Positions 27,283 through 34,332 of a stretch of 64,000 nt of DNA are shown here, one piece after another (position 1 is the first letter of the stretch; each line of letters starts with the position of its first letter). A program made the position numbers and the translations under genes. A model generated the notes under the pieces. That model made no database searches, was not told the origin of the DNA, and worked only from the letters and a program-made list of their open reading frames with translations. The DNA lies in the NCBI GenBank assembly GCA_938038815.1, contig CALHTF010000010.1, positions 17,179 to 81,178 of the forward strand, given 5' to 3'. This stretch comes from an uncultured Acidimicrobiales bacterium (GTDB lineage Bacteria > Actinomycetota > Acidimicrobiia > Acidimicrobiales > SHLQ01).

Positions 27283-27423
27283 ATGGAAAGCAGGCTTGTC
27301 CTCACCTCCTTGTGGTCTACACCTGTGGGGTTCTCCTCGCCGCAATGGCGATTCCTGGTGCTTCGGCGCTGAGGGTTTCGTCGTCCGTCGTGGGGTTTTT
27401 CGAGGCCCGAGCTGGCTTTCCAT
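27283..27423 (+). ncRNA. Structured 5' leader of infC closed by a long-range helix
   Basis: ATGGAAAGC (27283-27291) is perfectly complementary to GCTTTCCAT (27415-27423); past one mismatch, GGC (27293-27295) can also pair with GCT (27411-27413). They enclose about 123 bases of GC-rich sequence with further short stems. The whole lies in the 254-base gap before infC, which is far longer than other gaps in this operon. It resembles an autoregulatory leader, but no known Rfam family can be assigned by eye. Confidence 0.45.
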
Positions 27424-27454
27424 GAAGAACACCCTGCGAAAGGACAACAACTGC

Positions 27455-27475
27455 ATGCGGAACGAGCGTCGATAG
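27455..27475 (+). CDS. Six-codon upstream ORF (MRNERR) in frame with and abutting infC
   Basis: ATG 27455 is preceded by GAAAGGA (27438-27444), a good ribosome binding site at ten bases. It reads six codons to TAG 27473-27475, and the infC GTG follows at once at 27476 in the same frame. The infC GTG has no closer ribosome binding site (31 bases from this one). I infer termination-reinitiation or stop-codon read-through controlling IF3. A sequencing error at the TAG would merge both into one ORF. Confidence 0.4.
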   Translation: MRNERR

Positions 27476-28117
27476 GTGGCCCAATCAGACGAGCCTCGGA
27501 TCAATGACCGAATTCGAGCACGCGAGGTACGACTGGTCTCCCCAGACGGAGAACAGATTGGTGTCAAGCCACTCCCAGAAGCGCTGCGAATGGCGCGGGA
27601 ACTCGATCTTGACTTGGTCGAAGTCGCTGAAAAGGCAAACCCCCCGGTTTGTCGAATAATGGACTACGGCAAATTCAAGTACGAGGCGGCTCAGCGAGCG
27701 AAAGAATCTCGGAAGAAGAGTACGAACGTTTCCGTCAAGGAAATGAAGTACCGCACGAGAATCGGCAAGGGCGACTTCGACACCAAAACCAGAAACGTCG
27801 AGAAGTTCCTCTTCGAAGGCAACAAGGTGAAAGTAACCATCATGTTCCGGGGCCGCGAGATGCAGCACCCAGAGCTTGGTCGCAAGATCCTCGATGATGT
27901 CGCCGAAGCGGTCGTGCACGCCGGAGTTGTCGAGGTCTATCCCAAACAGGATGGCCGAAACATGATCATGGTGTTGGCGCCCGACAAGAAGGCTCAGGCT
28001 GCCTGGCAGGCTGAACAAGACGAACTCGAAGCCGAGCAGGCCCGAGCTGATGCAGCGCTAGATGAGGCTGCAGAAGAAACCGCTGCTCCCACCGAGACTT
28101 CTGACGACGCCGAATAG
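27476..28117 (+). CDS. infC: Translation initiation factor IF-3
   Basis: Factor of 213 residues that binds 30S subunits and checks the start codon. The N-domain (EPRINDRIRAREVRLVSPDGEQIG), the linker (PPVCRIMDYGKFKYE) and the C-domain (RIGKGDFDTKTRNVEKFL, GREMQHPELGRKIL) are all canonical. Beyond residue 175 there is an extra acidic, alanine-rich tail (DELEAEQARADAALDEAAEE to SDDAE). The GTG start lies directly behind an in-frame TAG, so its translation depends on the preceding mini-ORF or on the structured leader. First gene of infC-rpmI-rplT. Confidence 0.95.
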   Translation: MAQSDEPRINDRIRAREVRLVSPDGEQIGVKPLPEALRMARELDLDLVEVAEKANPPVCRIMDYGKFKYEAAQRAKESRKKSTNVSVKEMKYRTRIGKGDFDTKTRNVEKFLFEGNKVKVTIMFRGREMQHPELGRKILDDVAEAVVHAGVVEVYPKQDGRNMIMVLAPDKKAQAAWQAEQDELEAEQARADAALDEAAEETAAPTETSDDAE

Positions 28118-28155
28118 GCCGCACGCGGGAATCCCCGCAGACATCGAAAATCCAA

Positions 28156-28188
28156 CAGCACCGTGAGCTGGTTCTCGAACCGGTGCTG
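28156..28188 (+). promoter_or_regulatory. Stable hairpin in the infC-rpmI spacer
   Basis: CAGCACCG (28156-28163) pairs perfectly with CGGTGCTG (28181-28188), and an inner GGTT-CTCG-AACC tetraloop stem (28170-28181) competes or stacks. The 154-base spacer is long for this operon. In other bacteria L20 represses rpmI-rplT by binding such a leader, so this is a candidate L20 site. Confidence 0.45.
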
Positions 28189-28271
28189 GTAGAGGTCGTC
28201 CTCGCCGACGGACTCACCCCCGAGAACACACCGACTACATCGGACTAGACCGGACAATTAGGTAGGTACCA

Positions 28272-28469
28272 ATGCCGAAACAAAAGACGCACAAGGGTGC
28301 GGCGAAACGATTCAAGACAACCGGCTCGGGCAAGATCCGTCGCCGCAAGGGCAACAAGAGCCACATCTTGGAAAAGAAGACTGCAAAGCGTAAGCGTCAG
28401 TTGGGCAAGCCCGCTCTCGTTTCCGACGCAGATACCAAGCAGGTCGAGCGCATGCTCGGCAAAAGGTAA
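28272..28469 (+). CDS. rpmI: 50S ribosomal protein L35
   Basis: 65-residue, very basic large-subunit protein. [35 protein letters not shown] start and [10 protein letters not shown] near the end are typical (only fragments quoted). It is preceded by GGTAGGTACC and followed by rplT after 66 bases, the universal rpmI-rplT order. Confidence 0.97.
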   Translation: MPKQKTHKGAAKRFKTTGSGKIRRRKGNKSHILEKKTAKRKRQLGKPALVSDADTKQVERMLGKR

Positions 28470-28535
28470 GCAGTCGACCACATCATCGACCGTCCTGTAT
28501 TCATCCCCCTCTGAAGATCAAGAAGGAGCGCTCCA

Positions 28536-28997
28536 ATGGCACGAGTCAAAGGCGCCGTCCACGCGAAGAAAAACAAGAAGAACACCCTCAAGAAGGCCAA
28601 GGGTTACTACGGAAACAAGAGCCGTTCGTTCCGTGCGGCAAACGAACAGGTCATGCACTCGGGCAACTATGCCTTCCGTGACCGCCGTGCTCGCAAGGGC
28701 CAATTCCGCCGGCTGTGGATCCAGCGGATCAACGCAGCATGTCGCGAACATGGCACCAGCTACAGCCAGTTCATCAACGGCCTAAAGCTGGCCGAGATCG
28801 AAGTCGATCGCAAGATCCTCTCCGAGCTCGCCATCCATGAGCCCGACGCCTTCAAGGCGCTCGTCGATGCCGCCAACGCCGCATCGGGTGCTCAGCCCAA
28901 GCCAAAGGCCGCCGCACCGGCTGCCGCTGCAGCGAAAGACGACAGTGCAGAGGACGCCGCTGGCGACTCGGCTGGCGCTGCTGACGAGGAAGAATAA
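28536..28997 (+). CDS. rplT: 50S ribosomal protein L20 with acidic C-terminal extension
   Basis: Early assembly protein of the 50S subunit, also the usual autoregulator of the operon. Residues 1-117 are canonical ([51 protein letters not shown]). L20 usually ends near 117-120; here 35 further residues ([20 protein letters not shown], then [13 protein letters not shown] to DEEE) form an Ala/Asp/Glu-rich tail that is probably disordered. AAGAAGGAG upstream gives a strong ribosome binding site. Confidence 0.96.
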   Translation: MARVKGAVHAKKNKKNTLKKAKGYYGNKSRSFRAANEQVMHSGNYAFRDRRARKGQFRRLWIQRINAACREHGTSYSQFINGLKLAEIEVDRKILSELAIHEPDAFKALVDAANAASGAQPKPKAAAPAAAAAKDDSAEDAAGDSAGAADEEE

Positions 28998-29021
28998 GTC
29001 CTCGCCTCGAGGCAAAAACTC

Positions 29022-29849
29022 GTGACGAACAACGATGGCGCACATCTGCTTGGTTCAGTCGAACCGGTGGGTTTGCGCCATCGTCATGTCCAGCACCTGC
29101 GCAAGGTGTTGCGGAAGCGCCGCGACCGCAGCGATGCCGGCCAGTTCGGCATCGAAGGCCCTGGGTTGGTGCTTGAGGCCTTGGCGAGCGACATCGTCGT
29201 GACCCAGGTGTTCGTGAGCGAGTCCGAGCAGGGGAGCCATGTCGTGCGCGAGGCGCTCGCCGCCGACGTTGACGTCCTGGTCGTGAACGACCGGGGGATT
29301 GAGGCGATCGGCACCACCGTGTCGCCCCAGCCCGTCTACGCGCTGGCCGAGTTGCCCGCCGGTTCGCTCGAAGCAGCGCTCGATGTTGCGACACCCTTTG
29401 TGTTGGTTCTGGCCGAACTCGCCGACCCTGGCAATGTCGGAACCCTGATCCGGGTGGCCGAAGCATCGGGTGCCGACGCCGTGGTGCTCGCCGGCGACGC
29501 GGTCGACCCGTTTGGCCCAAAGTGTGTTCGGGCTTCGGCGGGTTCGGTGTTTCGCGTACCGGTGATCGTCGATCGTGACCTCGACGGCCTGTTGGCCAAG
29601 CTCGGCGAAGCCGGTGTGCAACGATTCGGCGCAACGCTGGGTGCCGAGCTGTCGTTCACCGAAGCCGACTACCAGGGCCCGAGCGCGGTGGTACTGGGCA
29701 ACGAAGCGCACGGTCTCGGCGCAAACGCTTCGGCGCTGCTCGACCAAAACGTCCTCATTCCGATGGCGGGCCGAACCGAATCGCTCAACGTCGCCATGGC
29801 CGGCACGCTGCTCGCCTTTGAAGTCTTCCGCCAACGAACAAAACCCTGA
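29022..29849 (+). CDS. TrmH/SpoU-family RNA methyltransferase
   Basis: SPOUT 2'-O-ribose methyltransferase of 275 residues. The N-terminal RNA-substrate-binding part (RHVQHLRKVLRKRRDRSDAG, FGIEGPGLVLEAL) is followed by the knotted domain: ADPGNVGTLIRVAEASGAD, FGPKCVRASAGSVFRVPV, VLGNEAHGL and IPMAGRTESLNVAMA. It sits between rplT and pheS exactly as tsnR-like genes do in other actinobacteria; the rRNA or tRNA target is not known. GTG start 24 bases after rplT. Its stop codon is the first part of a 13-base palindrome. Confidence 0.9.
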   Translation: MTNNDGAHLLGSVEPVGLRHRHVQHLRKVLRKRRDRSDAGQFGIEGPGLVLEALASDIVVTQVFVSESEQGSHVVREALAADVDVLVVNDRGIEAIGTTVSPQPVYALAELPAGSLEAALDVATPFVLVLAELADPGNVGTLIRVAEASGADAVVLAGDAVDPFGPKCVRASAGSVFRVPVIVDRDLDGLLAKLGEAGVQRFGATLGAELSFTEADYQGPSAVVLGNEAHGLGANASALLDQNVLIPMAGRTESLNVAMAGTLLAFEVFRQRTKP

Positions 29850-29859
29850 CTCTGAGTCA
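29847..29859 (+). repeat. Palindrome TGACTC-T-GAGTCA overlapping the stop codon
   Basis: The perfect palindrome begins with the TGA stop of the methyltransferase gene (29847-29849). The same CCC-TGA-CTC-N-GAGTCA string ends the MFS gene near 34326 on the other strand. Confidence 0.75.
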
Positions 29860-29901
29860 ATTGCCAGTGCTGGTGGCTGTGAGGCCTTAGCCTGAAAGAA
29901 T

Positions 29902-29915
29902 GCGGAATTCTCCGC
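29902..29915 (+). other. Small hairpin before pheS
   Basis: GCGGA (29902-29906) pairs with TCCGC (29911-29915) over ATTC, just after AAGAAT (29896-29901), a candidate -10. The pheS leader is short, with no run of Phe codons, so classical attenuation is not evident. Confidence 0.3.
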
Positions 29916-29935
29916 TCTGACCAAACCCTTCTGAG

Positions 29936-30952
29936 ATGACCAACACACCCTTTGACCCCGAATCCCTGCAGGCGATTCTTTCCGACGCTCAAGCCCGCGC
30001 TGCCGCTGCATCCGACGTTGCCTCGTTGGGTGCGCTGAAAGGCGAACTGCTGGGCAAGAAGTCGACCCTGAACGGCTTGAAGAAGCAGCTTGGTGGCCTC
30101 GAGCCCGACCAACGCAAAGCGGTCGGCCAGCAGATGAACGAAACCAAGTCGGCGATCGAGGCGGTGCTCGCCGAACGAGAGGCAGAACTGAGTGCCACCG
30201 AACGAGCGTCGCAGCTCGAGGCTGAGCGGCTCGACCTCACCGAACTTCGCGACGAGATCAAGCGTGGGCACTACCACCTCATCACCCAGTCTCGCGACCG
30301 GCTCGAAGACGTGTTTGTCGGCATGGGCTTCCAGGTCGCCGAAGGCCCCGAGGTCGAAACCGCTTGGTACAACTTCGAGGCACTCAACATCCCCGACTGG
30401 CATCCGGCTCGGGGCAGCTTCGACACCATCTTTGTGAACCTAGGCGAAGAGGAAGAGGTCATGCTTCGCTCGCACACCTCGCCGGTACAGATCCGCACGA
30501 TGGAGAACCAGGAACCGCCGATCTACATCATTGCGCCCGGCCGTACCTTCCGCTCCGATGTCGCCGACGCAACCCACCTCCCAGCGTTCAACCAGATCGA
30601 AGGTCTGGTGATCGACAAGGGCATCACGATGGGCGACCTGTCGGGCACCATCGATGCCTTTGTGAAGGCGTTCTTTGGCCATGAGGTCAAGACCCGCTTG
30701 CGACCCTCGTACTTTCCGTTCACCGAACCGTCGGCCGAGTTCGACATCTCGCGGGCCGACGGCTCGTGGCTCGAGTTGGGTGGTTGCGGCATGGTGCACC
30801 CCAACGTGCTGCGCAACTGCGGCATCGACCCCGAAGAGTGGCAAGGGTTCGCTTTTGGCTTTGGCATCGACCGCCTGGCGGTCATGCGGTACGAGCTCGA
30901 CGACATTCGCGAGCTGGTCAATAACGACGTTCGATTCCTAGGACAGTTCTAA
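29936..30952 (+). CDS. pheS: Phenylalanyl-tRNA synthetase alpha subunit
   Basis: Catalytic alpha subunit (338 residues) of the alpha2-beta2 class II synthetase. An N-terminal coiled coil (about 1-90) is followed by motif 1 region GFQVAEGPEVE, motif 2 (LRSHTSPVQIRTM, PGRTFRSD), RPSYFPFTEPSAEFDI and motif 3 FGFGIDRLAVMRY. The stop codon shares one base with the pheT start (TAATG), as is usual. Confidence 0.97.
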   Translation: MTNTPFDPESLQAILSDAQARAAAASDVASLGALKGELLGKKSTLNGLKKQLGGLEPDQRKAVGQQMNETKSAIEAVLAEREAELSATERASQLEAERLDLTELRDEIKRGHYHLITQSRDRLEDVFVGMGFQVAEGPEVETAWYNFEALNIPDWHPARGSFDTIFVNLGEEEEVMLRSHTSPVQIRTMENQEPPIYIIAPGRTFRSDVADATHLPAFNQIEGLVIDKGITMGDLSGTIDAFVKAFFGHEVKTRLRPSYFPFTEPSAEFDISRADGSWLELGGCGMVHPNVLRNCGIDPEEWQGFAFGFGIDRLAVMRYELDDIRELVNNDVRFLGQF

Positions 30953-33321
30953 TGAAGGTTCTTCTTTCTTGGTTGCGTGAGTTCGCGCCCGATATCGATG
31001 GCGATCCGGTCGAGCTGGGCGAGACCTTGAGCGGTCTTGGCCTGGCGGTCGAAGAGATGACCGTGGTCGGCAAGCCGGTCGACGGCGTGGTGCTCGCCAA
31101 GGTGCTCGACCTTTCGCCGCACCCCAACGCCGACAAGATCCAGCTCGTGCAGGTCGATGCCGGCGATGGTCAAGGCCAACAGGTGTGCTGCGGCGCCTTC
31201 AACATGGCGGTCGGCGACCTTATCCCGTTCGCCACCATTGGCACGGTCATGCCCAACGGCATGGAGATTGGCCAACGCGAGATGCGGGGCGAGATGTCGA
31301 ACGGCATGTGCTGCTCGGCCGAAGAGCTCGGCATGGGCGCCGACGCCGACGGCATCCACATCGTCACCGACTTGGTGGGCGATGCGGCGCTCGGTACCCC
31401 GATCAGCCAGGCGTTGGGTGTCGAAGAAGACATCTTGTGGGATCTCGAAGTAAACGCCAACCGTCCCGATGCCATGTCGGTAGCCGGGGTGGCCCGAGAT
31501 CTGGCTGCCGCCCTCGGCGTGCCGTTCGCGTTCCCCGAGTACGAGGTGCCCGAAACCGGCGACCCGCTCGACGGCTTGGCATCGGTCGAGATCGTCGACC
31601 CAACCCTCTGTGGGCGTTTCGTCGCCCGGGTCATGCGCAACGTCACCGTCGGTACCTCGCCCGCCTGGTTGGCCAACCGCATTACCGCGCTTGGCATGCG
31701 CCCGATCAACAGCGTGGTCGACATCTCGAACTACGTGATGCTCGAACTCGGCCAGCCCAACCACACCTACGACCTGGCCAAGGTTCCCGACGGGCACATC
31801 CGGGTCCGGCGAGCAACCGATGGCGAAACCATCACCACCCTCGACGACACCGAACGCACGCTCATGGCGCCCGATGGGGTCATCGCCAACAAGAATGATG
31901 AAGCCATCGGCATCGCTGGGGTGATGGGTGGAGCGAGCACCGAGATCTCCGAAACGACCACCGACGTCCTGGTCGAAATGGCCTGGTGGGACCCGCCATC
32001 GATCAGCCGGGCGGTGAAACGACTCAACCTGCCGAGCGAAGCTTCGGTCCGGTTCCGTCGAGGCGCCGACTACGGCGAGAACATCGACCGGGCACTGCGC
32101 CGATTCGCCCAACTGATGGCCGAATCGGGCGCCACGTTGGCCCCCGGCGTCATTGACGAAGGTGGCGACCTTCCCGATCGCACGCCGATTCAGGTTCGCC
32201 CGGAGAAGATCAACGGAATTCTCGGCACCAAGCTCGATGCCTCGGAGATGGCTGGTCACCTCAGCTCGATTGGCTTCGGCATCGAAAACCGCGGCGACGA
32301 ACTCAACGTTGTGGTGCCGACCTGGCGGTGGGATACCCAGACCGAAACCGACGTCGCCGAAGAAGTAGCCCGGATGCACGGTTACGAGAAGATCGAGCGC
32401 ACGGTACCCAAGGGCACCGAAGCCGGTGGCCTGACCGACTACCAAAAGACCCGCCGTGTCGTGCGCGAGATTCTGGTTGGCGCAGGCTGCGACGAGATCC
32501 AGCCGATGCCGTTCCTCGCTCCGGGCGATCTCGCAAGCGCCGGGTTTGCCGAAGATGGCGTGACCCTCGCCAACCCGCTGGTGGCCGAGGAATCCGTGCT
32601 GCGGACGACCCTGTTGCCCGGCCACCTCAAGACGGTCGCCTACAACCAGTCGTACCGCAGCGCTGGTGTATCGCTGTTTGAGATCGGCCACATTTACTTG
32701 CCGGCGCTCGACGGCGAGTTGTTGCCCGACGAGCGCGAGGTCCTCGGCATTTCGTTGGCCGACCGCGACGCCACCCATGCGGTTGCCTTGCTCGACGTGC
32801 TCGAACGAGAACTTCGGCTGCCCAATGTGCAGCTGCGGGACGCCACACCTCCTGGCCTGCACCCAACCCGTTCGGCCGGCGTGTTCATCGCTGGTCAGCA
32901 TCGAGGCGAGGTCGGCGAAGTCGACCCGGTAGTGGCCGAGGCGATGGGCGTCGAAGGTCGAGTCGGTTGGCTCAGCCTCGATCTCGAAGCGATTCTCAAC
33001 GGGCCGCACGGCAAGCGCTCGTACAAGCGGGTCAGCAAGTTCCCGTCGAGCGATATCGATCTCGCGTTTGTGGTGCCCGACGATGTGCCCGCAGCGTCCG
33101 TGGCGGCCACGATCTCCAAGAGCGCTGGCAAGCTGCTGGCATCGAGTTCGTTGTTCGATACCTACCGGGGCGAACACGTCGACGACGGTTCGCGCAGCCT
33201 TGCCTACCGCTTACGCCTTCAAGCCGACGACCGCACCCTTACCGACGAAGAGGTTGGCGAGGTTCGCACCAAGATCATCGATGCAGTGGCCAAGAACAAC
33301 GGCGGCGTCCTTCGGGGTTAA
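30952..33321 (+). CDS. pheT: Phenylalanyl-tRNA synthetase beta subunit
   Basis: Beta subunit of 789 residues. In order: start MKVLLSWLREF, a tRNA-binding EMAP-type domain (DGVVLAKVLDLSPHPNADKIQLVQVD, about 42-150), B3/B4 editing domain, B5 domain (RPEKINGILG), catalytic-like core (PMPFLAPGDL) and the ferredoxin-fold anticodon-binding domain at the end (KRVSKFPSSDIDLAFVV, YRLRLQADDRTLTDEEV). Full length and intact; the partner is pheS directly upstream. Confidence 0.97.
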   Translation: MKVLLSWLREFAPDIDGDPVELGETLSGLGLAVEEMTVVGKPVDGVVLAKVLDLSPHPNADKIQLVQVDAGDGQGQQVCCGAFNMAVGDLIPFATIGTVMPNGMEIGQREMRGEMSNGMCCSAEELGMGADADGIHIVTDLVGDAALGTPISQALGVEEDILWDLEVNANRPDAMSVAGVARDLAAALGVPFAFPEYEVPETGDPLDGLASVEIVDPTLCGRFVARVMRNVTVGTSPAWLANRITALGMRPINSVVDISNYVMLELGQPNHTYDLAKVPDGHIRVRRATDGETITTLDDTERTLMAPDGVIANKNDEAIGIAGVMGGASTEISETTTDVLVEMAWWDPPSISRAVKRLNLPSEASVRFRRGADYGENIDRALRRFAQLMAESGATLAPGVIDEGGDLPDRTPIQVRPEKINGILGTKLDASEMAGHLSSIGFGIENRGDELNVVVPTWRWDTQTETDVAEEVARMHGYEKIERTVPKGTEAGGLTDYQKTRRVVREILVGAGCDEIQPMPFLAPGDLASAGFAEDGVTLANPLVAEESVLRTTLLPGHLKTVAYNQSYRSAGVSLFEIGHIYLPALDGELLPDEREVLGISLADRDATHAVALLDVLERELRLPNVQLRDATPPGLHPTRSAGVFIAGQHRGEVGEVDPVVAEAMGVEGRVGWLSLDLEAILNGPHGKRSYKRVSKFPSSDIDLAFVVPDDVPAASVAATISKSAGKLLASSSLFDTYRGEHVDDGSRSLAYRLRLQADDRTLTDEEVGEVRTKIIDAVAKNNGGVLRG

Positions 33322-33329
33322 CCCAGTTG

Positions 33330-34109
33330 TTACGCCAGGATCTGAACGGGCGTTCCCAGCGGCAGGAACTCGACGAGGTGGGCAATGTCGCCATTGGCGA
33401 GTCGCACACAGCCGGCACTGGCCTGGCTGCCGATGGCGTCGGGGTCGTTTGTGCCGTGGATACCTAACTGGCCGGGCCCGCCGTTAAACGTTTCGAACGT
33501 TTCGCTGAAGCCCGAGAGCCCATAGGCGAAGCTGCCGTAGACCGTGTCGGGTTCGAGTGGCTGAAGTAGTTCGGTGATGTAGTACTGCCCGCCGGGGGTG
33601 GGAGAGTTGTCGGCAGCGACGGCGATGGTGGCCTGAAACTGGAGTTGCCCGCCGTCGAACACCCGAAGCTCAAAGTCGCTGAGACTTACATCGATCCGGT
33701 AGTTGTGCCGGGCGGTACTGACGTCGGCGGCTCGCACCCACCCGGTACTGCCGTTAGGGCGAATCGGAAGCAAAACGTGGTGCCACCCGTCGACCGCCGT
33801 CACGGTTTGATCGACCAACAAGACGAGCGAGTTCGATCGTTCCGGTTTGGTGATCGTGCGCTGAGGGTCGGCCTCTGACGGTTGGTTGAAGACCTCGATC
33901 GTGTCGTTTACCGCAGTGGCCACGATCGCTAGGTCGACCGAATCGTTCGAGCCAGCGGTGGAGATTTGCACCGGCGCTGGAGCGGTGACCGCTACTGAGG
34001 TTACCGGCAAATAGTTCGGCGGCAGATCGACATCGGTCACCGTCGGTCGTTCGCCAGCGCACCCGGCGACAACCACCGCCAAAAGCAAAAAGGTGACAAG
34101 GATGCGCAC
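33330..34109 (-). CDS. L,D-transpeptidase (YkuD) lipoprotein
   Basis: Envelope enzyme that makes 3-3 peptidoglycan crosslinks or attaches proteins to the wall. The signal peptide (ILVTFLLLAVVVAGC) has a lipobox. A bacterial SH3-like region (about 70-125, GWVRAADVS) precedes the YkuD domain with LGIHGTNDP and the catalytic cysteine in SAGCVRLANGDI. Start set at GTG 34109 so that the signal peptide begins at MRILVTF; an in-frame TTG at 34145 is an alternative. Convergent with pheT, 8 bases apart. The canonical SHGCxR reads SAGCVR here; the Ala is an accepted variant. Confidence 0.88.
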   Translation of the reverse strand: MRILVTFLLLAVVVAGCAGERPTVTDVDLPPNYLPVTSVAVTAPAPVQISTAGSNDSVDLAIVATAVNDTIEVFNQPSEADPQRTITKPERSNSLVLLVDQTVTAVDGWHHVLLPIRPNGSTGWVRAADVSTARHNYRIDVSLSDFELRVFDGGQLQFQATIAVAADNSPTPGGQYYITELLQPLEPDTVYGSFAYGLSGFSETFETFNGGPGQLGIHGTNDPDAIGSQASAGCVRLANGDIAHLVEFLPLGTPVQILA

Positions 34110-34157
34110 CCAAAACGAGAGTACCGCCAAACCCCACGACCACAAACAGTGATGTGG

Positions 34158-34196
34158 TGCCAGGCTCTAGTGCCAGGCTCCAGTGCCAGGCGCGCG
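34158..34196 (+). repeat. Three tandem 13-base repeats
   Basis: TGCCAGGCTCTAG, TGCCAGGCTCCAG and TGCCAGGCGCGCG follow each other without spacing (34158, 34171, 34184). They lie in the gap upstream of the transpeptidase gene. Possible direct-repeat protein-binding site or simple tandem duplication. Confidence 0.8.
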
Positions 34197-34280
34197 GTCC
34201 GGATCCTTGAAAACTCGGGCGTGCTGCTTATTGAGGGTGGCACTTGTGGCGCCTGGGTGGCCACGGAGAGTGTTCGAACG

Positions 34281-34307
34281 TGTCCCGTGACTCAGAGTCA
34301 CGGGACA
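34281..34307. repeat. Perfect 13-base-arm palindrome
   Basis: TGTCCCGTGACTC (34281-34293), one base, then GAGTCACGGGACA (34295-34307). Its core GTGACTC-N-GAGTCAC is shared with the neighbouring palindrome. On the minus strand it follows the MFS gene and could terminate it. Confidence 0.8.
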
Positions 34308-34311
34308 GTGT

Positions 34312-34332
34312 CCTCTGACTCTGAGTCAGGGG
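34312..34332. repeat. Palindrome supplying the stop codon of the MFS gene
   Basis: CCTCTGACTC (34312-34321) and GAGTCAGGGG (34323-34332) pair with one T-G. The minus-strand MFS stop TGA (34328-34326) is part of the right arm. Together with 34281-34307 it makes a tandem hairpin pair at the 3' end of that gene. Confidence 0.75.

Noticed and set aside
27248..27475. A 75-codon protein filling the infC leader
   Set aside because: Its composition is irregular, and the start lacks a ribosome site; only the last six codons have one. A structured leader plus mini-ORF fits better.
30949..33177. 742-codon open frame antisense to pheT
   Set aside because: Length comes from high GC content. pheT carries all family motifs; the reverse frame carries none.
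34281..34332. CRISPR-like or insertion-sequence ends
   Set aside because: Only two neighbouring palindromes, no spacers, no transposase and no target-site duplication visible.
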